DNA of 64,000 bases from Cryobacterium sp. PH31-O1 (GCF_030063455.1 NZ_JASITB010000004.1:248001-312000); one strand, 5' to 3'; counted from the stretch's first letter, positions 51,324-60,667 are shown. Made by a program: numbers and translations. The notes: generated by a model from the sequence alone, not told the origin.

Positions 51324-51686
51324 TCAATTTCGGCGTCTCCTGAGTGTCCGACGCGCTCCTGAGGAGATCCTGTCGTCTTTGTCGTTGGCGAGCAGCCTCA
51401 ATTCGGCCGTTGTCGACCACCGAATGTATGCAACGACAAAGCGAACCTTCCAGTCGGTTGAGCGAGCGTCGTCACCGATGTCGTCAAACCCCTCCCTGAT
51501 GGCGAACGCCGCGTTGAGGAGACGCTGCTGCTCATCTGCCGCGCGCCGGTCCTCCTTTGTTGCAATCCCGGTACTCCTTGACGTGAAAACCAGCGCATGT
51601 GCCCGGCGAATGAGACCGTGTGCCCGGGCGAGTTCGATTGCTCTCTTGCCGTGCGGCAGGCGCCACGGTCGGTTTCGCCGGTTCAT
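51324..51686 (-). CDS. Hypothetical basic protein
   Basis: A 120-residue Arg-rich protein (MNRRNRPWRLPHGKRAIELARAHGLIRRA...) with a strong ribosome site (AGGGGG). Its helical, basic character suggests nucleic acid binding, but no HTH is obvious. It sits beside the putative origin and reads toward it, so a role in replication control is possible. The C-terminal tail ends RRTLRRRRN. Confidence 0.5.
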   Translation of the reverse strand: MNRRNRPWRLPHGKRAIELARAHGLIRRAHALVFTSRSTGIATKEDRRAADEQQRLLNAAFAIREGFDDIGDDARSTDWKVRFVVAYIRWSTTAELRLLANDKDDRISSGARRTLRRRRN

Positions 51687-51933
51687 TCTTGGCCCCCTGG
51701 TGAAGTTCGCATTTGATCATTACGTGTGCGGCGATTCAAATTGTTGCCTTCCAGCCGCGCCCGCACTCCGCTCACCACCATTCAGCCGCACACGTAGTCG
51801 TGGGCGTTCGCGTACATGACGGTGCCGATGGTTTGTGCGTTTGATCGGCACCAACAAGTCGTCGGTGCAGGCGATTCCGGCATTTCACGGCAGCACGGCA
51901 CTACTGCCTAATCACAATCAGAAAGTTCCAACT

Positions 51934-52428
51934 ATGACCTCTCCAGTTCCCCCGGATCACGAACCGACGCCAACCGTCTCGTCATCCGGGCGTGCTTCGT
52001 CGCGACCCGACAACGCCATCATCGACCTACACCTTGCTCGGGCATCCGCTCAAGAGATGAGAGGCGAATGGTTGACAGCCGTGGCCATCGGTGTTGTCAC
52101 CATTCATGATCTCGTCGAGCACGCCGCCACGCCAGAAGGTAGACCACTTATGCGCCTTCCCCTTCGGCGCCTCCTTCTAACAAGCCCGGATTTCACAATC
52201 AAGCAAACCGAGCATATCCTCGCCCACGTGTCTGCCGTGCTTGGACTGCCCGACGACGATCGTCGAAACCAACGCACCGTCCAATGGCTCCTAGACGAAC
52301 GAACTTACGGCCGACGATTCATGGCGTGGATGGATGCCGTAGCGCCGAGAGAACGACCGTGGTCCGGATGGCCGGCCACGCCCGGCGCCAGGACCACCGT
52401 CGGAAATGCACAAACGCGGGTCGGGTGA
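51934..52428 (+). CDS. Hypothetical protein
   Basis: A 164-residue protein starting MTSPVPPDHEPTPTVSSS. After a disordered N-terminus of about 30 residues, the rest is helical (LHLARASAQEMRGEWLTAVAI; PLRRLLLTSPDF; QRTVQWLLDERTYGRRFMAWMDA). The C-terminal half resembles a DNA-binding helical bundle but I cannot assign a family. It lies 24 bp before the glycosylase-like gene on the same strand, so the two may be one transcript. Confidence 0.55.
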   Translation: MTSPVPPDHEPTPTVSSSGRASSRPDNAIIDLHLARASAQEMRGEWLTAVAIGVVTIHDLVEHAATPEGRPLMRLPLRRLLLTSPDFTIKQTEHILAHVSAVLGLPDDDRRNQRTVQWLLDERTYGRRFMAWMDAVAPRERPWSGWPATPGARTTVGNAQTRVG

Positions 52429-52452
52429 CTTCAAACCGATACGGTGGAGTTC

Positions 52453-52995
52453 ATGGTCGATGAGGAAACCTGGTATTCGCAGTTGCGGGAACAATGGAAG
52501 CCGGAACATGCTCATCTTTTATTGATCGCGGAGTCCGCCCCCGACGACCGTGGAGACCCGACGCAACGTCACTTCTTCTACGCCGATCACCTTGGTCGCG
52601 CCGACAACCTCTTCCGCAGCGTCGTCCAAGCGATGTACGGGACGACGAAGGAGGACCTCAAGCAGACCGGTAAGCGGCCCTGGCTGGAGCGCCTTCGATC
52701 CGACGGCTTCTATCTCATTGACCTCGCCCCCTACCCCGTCAACGCCGGATCACAGACCGCACGAACTCGTGTCCTGCGAGAGAGCGTCGCCGGCTGTGTC
52801 ACACGAGCACACGCCCTCAACCCGGATGAGGTCGTCGTGGTGAAATCTGACCTGTACCTCATGCTCGACGGCCCACTCCGCGCCGCCGGATTGTCGGTAC
52901 CGCAGGACACGGGCATCCCCTTCCCACTAGGGAACAAGCGTGCTGAGTTCGTGTCGGCGTTCAACGACGCACGTCGACGAAGCGATGAAGGCTGA
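52453..52995 (+). CDS. Uracil-DNA-glycosylase-superfamily-like protein
   Basis: A 180-residue protein. The start of the fold reads AHLLLIAESAPDDRGDPTQRHFFYADH, which matches the LLIGESPP-type motif of UDG-superfamily proteins of unknown substrate. Later come FYLIDLAPYPVNAG and, at the end, IPFPLGNKRAEFVSAFNDA, in the place of the minor-groove loop. The canonical catalytic residues of family 1 are not visible, so activity is uncertain. The ATG at 52453 (after GGTGGAG) is preferred. It converges with a second, different member of the superfamily 16 bp away. Confidence 0.5.
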   Translation: MVDEETWYSQLREQWKPEHAHLLLIAESAPDDRGDPTQRHFFYADHLGRADNLFRSVVQAMYGTTKEDLKQTGKRPWLERLRSDGFYLIDLAPYPVNAGSQTARTRVLRESVAGCVTRAHALNPDEVVVVKSDLYLMLDGPLRAAGLSVPQDTGIPFPLGNKRAEFVSAFNDARRRSDEG

Positions 52996-53011
52996 TCCGG
53001 AGACGAGACTG

Positions 53012-53764
53012 TCACCACCACCGAGGGTGCAAGTCAACGCGGTCACCTTCCTCATTGGCGTACCACTGCGCGACGGCGTTCCCCGCACGGTCATGGTCGA
53101 TGACGACGGGCCTGTCGCCCGCTTCCTCGCGTCGCCAGTCGCGCGTGGACCGGGTGAGCGCTTCCACAAGGTGCTGGCGTTTCCCTGGCTGGATCATTGC
53201 TTGGTTCGAGGGATGCCACGTCTCGATCGTGCGCAGCCCGACTCCAAGACTTGGGCGGCCGAACCGCTGCCACCCCCGACGCGCGAAGTTGCCGAGAGTG
53301 ACGACGGTGTGCAGCTCTGGGAGCATGGCGATGAGCTCGCGGAGGGGCACCGCGCCAGCCTGAAGGTCAGCCAGCCGGGGCTTTACCTTGGCGGGGCCGA
53401 GGTACCAGGGCACGACGTTCCAGAGCAACGCGCCGTCAACGAGGCCAGCGGCGTGACGCGCGTGCCACAGGTTCTCTGCGGTTGCATCATTGTTATCTGA
53501 CGAGATGAATCCAGACCCCGGACGGGCATTTAGCGCGTTGGTCATCGGACCGGGAGCCTCCATCAGCAGCAACACCGTCGCGTCGATACCCGCGTCAGCC
53601 GGGTCGAAGGTGGGAATCTCCGCGCTCAGTCCCGCGCTCACGCGCACGGCGATGAGTTGCGTGACCCATACCGTCAGCGGCCCCGCCGTCGGCACCGTGT
53701 GCCGCATCCTGAGCCGCTCGTCCAACACCGAATCAATGCCCAGAGAACGCGGAGCGGTGGACAT
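53012..53764 (-). CDS. Uracil-DNA-glycosylase-superfamily protein
   Basis: A 250-residue protein with recognisable UDG-superfamily motifs: EAPGPMT (69-75) at the active-site loop, LLWNVVPWY (113-121), TVVTLGNFARRGW and the minor-groove motif WHPSNQA (184-190). Family 4/5-type proteins share the EAPG and HPS motifs, but no Fe-S cysteine set is visible. Function may be removal of uracil or of a modified base. It lies 130 bp after the dynamin-like pair on the same strand and could be the third gene of that operon. The start at 53764 is uncertain; the frame is open upstream. Confidence 0.6.
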   Translation of the reverse strand: MSTAPRSLGIDSVLDERLRMRHTVPTAGPLTVWVTQLIAVRVSAGLSAEIPTFDPADAGIDATVLLLMEAPGPMTNALNARPGSGFISSDNNDATAENLWHARHAAGLVDGALLWNVVPWYLGPAKVKPRLADLQAGAVPLRELIAMLPELHTVVTLGNFARRGWQRFGRPSLGVGLRTIETWHPSNQAMIQPGKRQHLVEALTRSTRDWRREEAGDRPVVIDHDRAGNAVAQWYANEEGDRVDLHPRWW

Positions 53765-53894
53765 CACAGGCTTGACCTGTCGTGGCCGGGCAATCGTGTT
53801 CGGCGGGTGGGCCCACACTCGACGGCAAGTCGAATCGGATGTCCCGCACCATGCGGCAAGTTGATAAGCCCCGCTGCCAATCCAGCGGATACGT

Positions 53895-55613
53895 TCACAG
53901 GGTGCCGTTCGAGACCGACAGCACGGCCAACGCGGACTCCGCTCGCTGCTTAATGGAAGCGAGCCGATTACGCAGGGCAGATTGCATCGCACGCGCCCCG
54001 TGGATCTCGTCCGCCAACGCGTCGATGCGTTCTAACGCCGGCCTGAAAGTGTCCTCCAAATTGGAACGGACCGTGCGTAGTGCATCAACCGAAATACCGT
54101 CGGCCTGGGCCAGTACCTCCTGAGTGATACTGCGGCGACGCTCTGCCCGCGCCCTCTCCTCCTTGACAGCCGACCACTCCTCGGCAATTACTCCATACGC
54201 TTCCAATCCGATGGAGATAACGACCCCGCCGACCTTGGCAACTTTCCCGATCTTGTTAGCGGCCCGCACCGCTTCCCAAGGCTTGAACTTCTTACCAAAC
54301 GCCTTACCGACTTTCAGCACCACTTTGTGCCCTGCACTGCCGGCGGCTGCCTTCGTACCGCTGCCCGCACCCCAGATCTGTTGAAACTGCTTGAGGTATT
54401 TGGAAACGTCGCCTGCCCAGCTGGGCGGAGGTGGAAGCGGAGAACCACCTGGCCGGACGTTCACGTGTCGCGCTTCGAAGCCGCTGGTTTCCGGGTCACC
54501 GAGCTGGATCGAAATGCGACCGTAGGGAGAAGCTTCGATCTCCAGGACTTCGGAAGCGAGGTCGTCGAATTGGATCTCGAGCACCTGACCGACGGCATCC
54601 TCAAATCGATCCAAGGCAGCGCGGAGGTGGTCGTTGAGTGCTGTTAGGTGCGCATCCGATGCCTCGTCGGTCCCGCTCTGGTTGTCGCGTTCAATGCTGT
54701 CCGCGAGCTGCGTGGCGGCGCGCACCGCATCCGCTCGGAACTGGGCCGCGCGCGCTTCGAGCAGATTGTCCAGAAGAATCCGCTTTTTGGAAAGCGCTAG
54801 ACGCTGTCGGGCAAGAACGGTGAGTGTGGCCTGTTCATCCGGGTCATCTGTAAGGTTGGCAGACGCTTCGAGGGCGAGCGCGACGATGAACTGAAGCGGC
54901 TGGCTCAGTCGGCCGAACTCTCCCTGTTGGCTCGCGAAACGGTTGATGAGGGTAGCGACATGCTCCAAACCGGACGCTTCAATGAAGGCTTCCGAGGCTG
55001 TGGGATCAGAGTCCGCAAGCGCCATACCGTCGAGGTAATACTGGCCGTCACACTCGATCCATGGGATCTGGTCAAATGAGCCGAGAGCTTCCTCGATCGC
55101 TTCCTCTCTCACGCCCTCGGCGGCGTCCATCGTTCCCGCCTTGGTGACGACGATGAGTGTCTGCTGAGACTTGCCGAGTCGTCCCATCACGTCCTGGAGA
55201 TGGGCTGACAGCACGTCGTCGAAAAGCTCGACCGTTACAGCAAACAGAACGAGATCAGCTGCCTGAAGCGCCTCTTCTGCGCGCTCATCGTGATGCGGGC
55301 GCCCGGCATGCACGCCCGGCGTGTCGACGAGACGAACGTCGCCGTCCCAGTCAAACTCCTTCACGGCATCGGTGGTGACACCGGATCCAATGACTACGTC
55401 GGCACCGCCGTTCGTGAGCGCTCTGATGAGAGTCGACTTGCCACTGCTGTACTGGCCGGTTACCACCAGCAGTGGAATGGGGTGGTCTTCTACCGTGAGA
55501 CGGTCGAGTAAGGGTTGCGCGATTGCAGCATCGAGCTCGCCGAAGACGTCACGAAGCTGGTCTCCCAGTTCCCTCGTGACGGCGGACGTTTCTTTGAAAA
55601 GGTTGACGCTCAT
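53895..55613 (-). CDS. Dynamin-like GTPase, second of a pair
   Basis: A 572-residue protein of the dynamin superfamily. G1 is GQYSSGKST (53-61), G3 is DTPG (97-100), and TKAG (157-160) takes the G4 place. The rest is helical, with a stretch AKVGGVVISIGLEAYGVI near residue 465 that could be a membrane-inserting paddle. The start ATG is 2 bp after the stop of the larger GTPase gene (TAATCATG), so the pair is translationally coupled. Bacterial dynamins often come in such pairs and remodel or guard membranes; actinobacterial IniA/IniC are one example. Confidence 0.75.
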   Translation of the reverse strand: MSVNLFKETSAVTRELGDQLRDVFGELDAAIAQPLLDRLTVEDHPIPLLVVTGQYSSGKSTLIRALTNGGADVVIGSGVTTDAVKEFDWDGDVRLVDTPGVHAGRPHHDERAEEALQAADLVLFAVTVELFDDVLSAHLQDVMGRLGKSQQTLIVVTKAGTMDAAEGVREEAIEEALGSFDQIPWIECDGQYYLDGMALADSDPTASEAFIEASGLEHVATLINRFASQQGEFGRLSQPLQFIVALALEASANLTDDPDEQATLTVLARQRLALSKKRILLDNLLEARAAQFRADAVRAATQLADSIERDNQSGTDEASDAHLTALNDHLRAALDRFEDAVGQVLEIQFDDLASEVLEIEASPYGRISIQLGDPETSGFEARHVNVRPGGSPLPPPPSWAGDVSKYLKQFQQIWGAGSGTKAAAGSAGHKVVLKVGKAFGKKFKPWEAVRAANKIGKVAKVGGVVISIGLEAYGVIAEEWSAVKEERARAERRRSITQEVLAQADGISVDALRTVRSNLEDTFRPALERIDALADEIHGARAMQSALRNRLASIKQRAESALAVLSVSNGTL

Positions 55614-55615
55614 GA

Positions 55616-57742
55616 TTAGGAACTCCTCCTGGTGCTCTCGATGCGGATATTTCTGCGGATGTGGGAGGTCAACGCGTCAGACCATGTCTCCGCGATGCCC
55701 GCGAGAAGGTCATCATTTACGCAGATGGTGGCAGAGGATGAGTCTGCCTTCGATAGGTGCGCTGGCGCATCGACGAGTCCGAGTGCGTATGAAAGAGCAC
55801 CCGCTGCCTCGCCGCCGGGGCTCGGGACCCTTCCGCCAGCCAATCTCTCCCCGATGTCTGGCGGGTACAGCCAGGACTCCCAGAACGCGCTGTTCTCGAA
55901 TTCGGCGAGAATGCAGACGCCGGGTACACGTGTTGCCCGCTTCAAGGATCGTGCGAGCCGTTCACGGCCCGCGATTCGAAGTAAGGCCGACGTCGTCTCC
56001 TTGTCCAACTCGCGGATCAGCGCATGTAAGCCCTTGCTGTGGTGAGTCCAGCGGTCGGCCAATGAATCGAGTGTTGCCGAACGAACTTCACCGTGGCCGC
56101 GCTCGCTGGCAAGGCTGCCCTGGAGAACGTCGAGTTGCTCGCTGACGGCGCGTTCGTAATCGGCCTTGAGCTCGTCGAGACGCGGTCCGACCTGCTTTGC
56201 CACCTCGTCACGCCTTTTTCGCAGCACACCATCTTTGCCCAAGATCCAGCTATCAGTGAGTTGTTTGAGAGGCTTCACCATCAGGCCGACGGCGGCTCCT
56301 ACAATGCCGCCAACGATGGCTGTGACGACCGCCCCGGGACCGGTCGTGAGCCCGATAGCCGAACCGATCACGACACCTAGTTTTAAACCGACCAAGGAGC
56401 CAGCAACGCCGATGGCCGCGAAGCCCGCCCGCGCCATCCGGTTCCCGAGTACGGAGTCGAAGCCGGTGAGATCTCGCAGGACAAACTGGTCTGGCGAGAC
56501 GCTGGCCCATTCGGCTTCTGCCGCGGTGATTGTCGAGTCCGCGTCAGCCCTCAACTGCATCAACTTGTTATCCAGTGTCTGGTTCACCTCCGCATGCAAC
56601 GCGTCGAGTCTCTTCTCCCAATCTTGCTGGAGCGACTTTCCAAAGTCAGTCAAGTTCAGGTGCCAATCTCGGCATTGCCCGACTGCTATGGCGATGTCCG
56701 AGACCATACCTTCGCCCGCAGCACGAACGACGCGGGTGAGTCTGGAATGCACGTCCTCGTTGAGTTTTCTGTTTTGATTTGCATGCGCGCGCAGAGCCGT
56801 CGATCCGAGCGCCAAGGACAATACGAGACTGTCAGCCTGCTGGCGCTGTCCGTCGACGACCCTGAGCGCACGGCGGCTCTCGCTGTGAGCGGCGTGCTCG
56901 CGGTTCAGGGCATCAGTGAGGTAATCGATGCGGCTCGCCTCATAGAGTTCAGCGTCGACCTGACTCCCGTGTGCCAACGCTTCGGTTGCAGCCAGCGCGT
57001 GGAGATAGATCACGTTAAGCGGTTTGACGGCGGCCGCCGCCATATGACGCGTGATCTCATCGACTAGTCCCTCGCGGTCCCCGAAAACGCGCTCGGGAAA
57101 TTTCAGGAGGTTAAGCCTGCCGACACCGGCGAGAGACTGACGACAATTGAGGGCGACAATGATTGGCTTGCCGATGAGCCCAAGTTCACGGAGGGCACGT
57201 GCTGTGTCCTCCTGGATTGAGTCATTGCTCGCGACCCACAAGATCAGATCTGCATCACGTGCGGCGCTAAACGCCAGCGCGAAGTCTTCTGCTCCATCGC
57301 GTGCGCCGACACCGGGAGTGTCGACGACCTCGATACTGCCGGACGCCGTCGGAATCGCCGCGAAAACGTCACGTGAGAATCGTTGACGACCATCTCCGAT
57401 CCTGTCGAAGTGTGAGCCAGACAACGCCGCCAGGAGCGACGACTTGCCGGCCATCGTCCGCCCCATCAGCACAACGCGCATCGGTGCGTTGAAGTCGTCG
57501 GTTGTTTCCTGCCAGGCTTCCCATGGTCCAAGTTCGAAACTGAGCAGTCCGGAGTCGATCCCATCGAGCGAAGCCGCATCGTTCAGCGCCTGATCGCGCA
57601 TGGCTCCGGCCTGAACGGCGAAGATTGCCAAGGCGTCCCGGAGTGCCGGCCACGGATTTGCTAACACGGGCTCTTGACCGAACAGCACCGGGAGCGCCGA
57701 CGGGAGCCACTCATGGCGGGAAGGCACGGCACGCTCAGTCAT
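55616..57742 (-). CDS. Dynamin-like GTPase, first of a pair, with hydrophobic hairpin
   Basis: A protein of 708 residues. G1 is GRTMAGKSS (94-102), G3 is DTPGVG, and the G4 position reads NCRQ instead of NKxD, so base specificity is uncertain. A strongly hydrophobic segment of about 60 residues (AGFAAIGVAGSLVGLKLG... to VGAAVGLMV) lies two-thirds along and would form a membrane hairpin, followed by a long helical stalk. The ATG at 57740-57742 has a GGGAGA site and is preferred over an ATG 15 bp upstream. It opens the operon with the 572-residue GTPase. Confidence 0.75.
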   Translation of the reverse strand: MTERAVPSRHEWLPSALPVLFGQEPVLANPWPALRDALAIFAVQAGAMRDQALNDAASLDGIDSGLLSFELGPWEAWQETTDDFNAPMRVVLMGRTMAGKSSLLAALSGSHFDRIGDGRQRFSRDVFAAIPTASGSIEVVDTPGVGARDGAEDFALAFSAARDADLILWVASNDSIQEDTARALRELGLIGKPIIVALNCRQSLAGVGRLNLLKFPERVFGDREGLVDEITRHMAAAAVKPLNVIYLHALAATEALAHGSQVDAELYEASRIDYLTDALNREHAAHSESRRALRVVDGQRQQADSLVLSLALGSTALRAHANQNRKLNEDVHSRLTRVVRAAGEGMVSDIAIAVGQCRDWHLNLTDFGKSLQQDWEKRLDALHAEVNQTLDNKLMQLRADADSTITAAEAEWASVSPDQFVLRDLTGFDSVLGNRMARAGFAAIGVAGSLVGLKLGVVIGSAIGLTTGPGAVVTAIVGGIVGAAVGLMVKPLKQLTDSWILGKDGVLRKRRDEVAKQVGPRLDELKADYERAVSEQLDVLQGSLASERGHGEVRSATLDSLADRWTHHSKGLHALIRELDKETTSALLRIAGRERLARSLKRATRVPGVCILAEFENSAFWESWLYPPDIGERLAGGRVPSPGGEAAGALSYALGLVDAPAHLSKADSSSATICVNDDLLAGIAETWSDALTSHIRRNIRIESTRRSS

Positions 57743-58682
57743 GCCCGATTCTCCCATGCGGGTCCGACAGAGAGTGAACCACCCGGGTGATCACGGCCAC
57801 CGCCCGACAAGTTGCTGGATTCTGCACCGGACGCTAGTTGAAGCTGCTCGCGGTTTGCACCCTACGACCGCGCAAAGTCGGTTGTTGTCAGAGGCTTCAT
57901 GCTTACCGGGCGCGAGAGCGACCGCCGGCGATCGCCGTGATGTCTGACAGACGGACAAGATCTGACAGATGGGCATTGAAGTGGATGTCCGTTAGAAGGG
58001 GATGCCTGAGGGTTTTTGTGAGTCCTTATGTCGGATTCGACCTCACCTGGTGTCGTCGTCCAACAGATTTCCCGCCGCCGGCCTTTCCGGTCGTCTGGAA
58101 TGCGGGTGGGGGTCACGCGAGATACTCACCGAACGGCGGCACAACAACTTTTTCTGCAAATTGCGCATTGCGCTCTCTGGACACTCTTCATCGGCCCGCG
58201 ACCAGGGATCGACAGGCGTCCGCGCTGGTGCAGGTGCTGGTCCTGGTTTTGGGAGGAAAGCGGCAAACATCAATGATGGCTGCCGGCTCAGCCGAGAAAG
58301 GACCTGCGTTTCTAGACGGCCTCACGCACTGCGTTTATCTGCCAAACCAGCGCAGGCGGCCCGCTGACGGCGATCACAGGTTTCGGCACGACCCAATCTG
58401 CAGGTTCGCGCTGTCCCAAGCGCATCTAACCGAACCGTCCGACGGTTGCGAGGGACCGCAGTCCTCCGTCGCGACATCTCAATCAATCCCAGCATCCAAG
58501 CCAAAGAAGGCGATCGCGCCACCCGGCGACCTACCCGGGGAAATACGCTGCCGGAATTTCGCTTTCGCGCAAGAATTTGAGCACGTAAAAACGGCGCCGC
58601 ACACGTACTCCTTCGACATGAAAGCCGTGTCGGACCGAGAACGAGGCCTCCCATTAGTGAAGATCCCATCCCCTTCGGCAAC
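57743..58682. other. 925-bp region without a convincing gene
   Basis: A long frame is open on the plus strand but its translation is Arg/Cys-rich with no domain or hydrophobic pattern, and I take it as chance. The palindromic 13-mer TGTCTGACAGACG (57941-57953) is followed by a second TCTGACAGA 18 bp on (57961-57969). The region probably holds promoters for the divergent dynamin operon and the rightward gene. Confidence 0.5.
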
Positions 58683-60038
58683 ATGCAGTCAGCATGCCCT
58701 GACCCGGACCTCACCGCGGCGAAACGGCACGACCCGTACTGGGATGGTTTTTGGTCCGCCGGCAGCAATGCGGTGTGGGCTGAAGCATCAGTTTCGCGCC
58801 TGCAGGAGGAGGCTGGACGGCCGAGACTTCAGCACTATCTCCGCGCGAATGCTCGACCTAACGACTTTTCGTGGGTGCAATCGGATACGTTCCGGCCGAT
58901 GAAGCTGGCCGCGCTCAGCGTCGTCGACTCTTGGAGAAATGCTACATCGGAGCAGCTCGCGGCATTCACCGGTATCCATCGATTCGCCAGCGGCCGAGAC
59001 AGCGCTTTGACCGGTCTATTTCAAAATGGTCTGATTGACGTCGGCGGGTTTGCGCACGGAACCCGGACCAGTTTCGGAGAATCACGGGGAGCCTTGTATC
59101 GGCCATCGCGCAGCCGCGTCTTCGAGAAATCTGTACAGCCACTCCTGACCCGACCGGAATGGCTTTCCGTCACGGGCGGCCTGCCCTGGGGCTCCGGCCG
59201 CCAGTACGAACGCCACAACGTGCTGGGAGCCGAGTTCGGATTACGAGTAGCCGAGTACGGCGAGATAGCGAGCGTGCTCGGAGAAAAGATCTCCACGGTG
59301 GACCTTCTCGCCCACTCCGGCCTCGGGCTGCCCCGAACGTCCTCCCAAATGAGCGCCGACCTGACACTGGTTAGAACCGACGGGGTGAGGATCGCAGTCG
59401 AGCTCACGGCATCAGCGTCAGGGACCGCGTTCGATGCGAAGGTAGCGAGGTGGGCGCGGCTCCTCGCTGACAGGCCCATGGGCGACAGTGGCCTCGTGGT
59501 GCTCTTTCTCTCCGTCAATCGACAAGACGTCCAAGACCGAGGTGGAACTAATTCCATCCTCGCCACTGTGCGCAAGGCCATAACTGCAGCGGTCAGGTCC
59601 TCCCCCGGCACCAGCGCAAATCGGGTCGCCGAGCGGATGTTCCTCGCCGATTGGCAAGACTGGTTTCCGACACGCGGTGCGGCAGGCCCAGGCTTCCGCA
59701 CACTCGATTGTGAACGGCCAACAGGTCCAGCCACCGGCTTGTGGGAACCTGCTTCATTGCTCGACATTTTCGACGTCCCCTTCTACCCTCGGGGCAGTTT
59801 CCAGCCACTAGCTCTCGCCCAGAACGCCTCGCTGCTCAGATCGGTGCCCCACTGGCTACGTCGGGATCATGAGCCCGCACCCCTCTGGAATACTGCGCGC
59901 AGAAACCCCGATCATGGCGGTCCCCCCACAAAAATTGACGCGATCGAAAGTTCGGGTTTGTCCCACGATTCAGGCGTCAGGGGCGTGGGGCCGTCAAAGC
60001 CTCCCCTGCGTCTGCGCAACTTGTTCTCGCGGAGTTGA
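58683..60038 (+). CDS. Replication-relaxation-like protein
   Basis: A 451-residue protein. A winged-helix part (about 75-130: ATSEQLAAFTGIHRFASGRDSALTGLFQNGLIDVG) is followed by an alpha/beta part with MSADLTLVRTDGVRIAVELTASASGTAF and Lys/Trp downstream (AKVARWARLLAD), which looks like the nuclease-like core of replication-relaxation (PF13814-type) proteins of actinobacterial plasmids and integrative elements. The C-terminal 70 residues are low in complexity. The ATG at 58683 lacks a clear ribosome site, so the start is uncertain. Confidence 0.5.
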   Translation: MQSACPDPDLTAAKRHDPYWDGFWSAGSNAVWAEASVSRLQEEAGRPRLQHYLRANARPNDFSWVQSDTFRPMKLAALSVVDSWRNATSEQLAAFTGIHRFASGRDSALTGLFQNGLIDVGGFAHGTRTSFGESRGALYRPSRSRVFEKSVQPLLTRPEWLSVTGGLPWGSGRQYERHNVLGAEFGLRVAEYGEIASVLGEKISTVDLLAHSGLGLPRTSSQMSADLTLVRTDGVRIAVELTASASGTAFDAKVARWARLLADRPMGDSGLVVLFLSVNRQDVQDRGGTNSILATVRKAITAAVRSSPGTSANRVAERMFLADWQDWFPTRGAAGPGFRTLDCERPTGPATGLWEPASLLDIFDVPFYPRGSFQPLALAQNASLLRSVPHWLRRDHEPAPLWNTARRNPDHGGPPTKIDAIESSGLSHDSGVRGVGPSKPPLRLRNLFSRS

Positions 60039-60148
60039 ATGGCCCCATAATTGGCCATTCAGGTGGCCCCCTAAACCTGGCAGAAAATCGGCTAAAGCGG
60101 TCCTCAATCCAATGCAAACGACATCGGTGGCGCGGCCCGCGCCCCTGA

Positions 60149-60405
60149 TGTCAGCGACGATTGAAAAGTGAGCCAGTATCGCCAGTGAAAATTGAGCCAC
60201 TTGTCTTGCTTTCGTTGTGCCGCGTTTTCGGCTCGGATTGAAGGTAGCGATTCGATGCCGGTGTTGTGGACCCGGCAGCTAGCGCCTTTGAGGGTGAGAA
60301 CGCCGGCGTAGTGGACGATGCGATCGATCATCGTGGCGGCCTCGATCTGATCGCTGAATATGTCGCCCCATCGGGCGAAGGCTAAATTCGACGTCCGAGC
60401 ATCGA
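60149..60405 (-). mobile_element. IS21-family remnant with istB 3' end
   Basis: The right part begins with the IS21-type end TGTCAGCGACGATTGAAAAG at 60149 and an internal GTGAAAATTGAGCCA repeat. On the minus strand the last part of IstB follows: TSNLAFARWGDIFSDQIEAA, then TMIDRIVHYAGVLTLKGAS. The ATPase core, istA and the other end are missing, so this is a dead fragment. Left of it is the replication-relaxation-like gene, whose C-terminus may have been altered by the event. Confidence 0.75.
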
Positions 60406-60525
60406 GCATTCTCGCGACGACTGCCGACCTGCGGCTCCTGGCGAGTGACGCGATTCATGAAATCGCGGCAGCCGCCAAAGCCACGCTGGCCGCTCTTAAG
60501 ACGCCCGCCTCCTACCCCCCGAACC

Positions 60526-60556
60526 GACCTCCGGCTCGCACCTCGTGCCGGAGGTC
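60526..60556. terminator. Perfect 10-bp stem hairpin
   Basis: GACCTCCGGC (60526-60535) and GCCGGAGGTC (60547-60556) pair perfectly across 11 nt. No U-run follows on either strand, so it may be a factor-dependent terminator or a leftover of the flanking gene piece. Confidence 0.45.
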
Positions 60557-60667
60557 ATGGTTTCGGTCGCAGGCCGAAAGGTGCCGCGCATGACACACCC
60601 GAAGCCTGCGAAAGCGGGTGGTTCTATCCAAATAGCAGTACTTAATAACATGACGAAGGAAAGCACC

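Noticed and set aside
57838..58902. 354-codon plus-strand frame
   Set aside because: Arg/Cys-rich, no hydrophobic core or motif, overlaps the start of the replication-relaxation-like gene in another frame.
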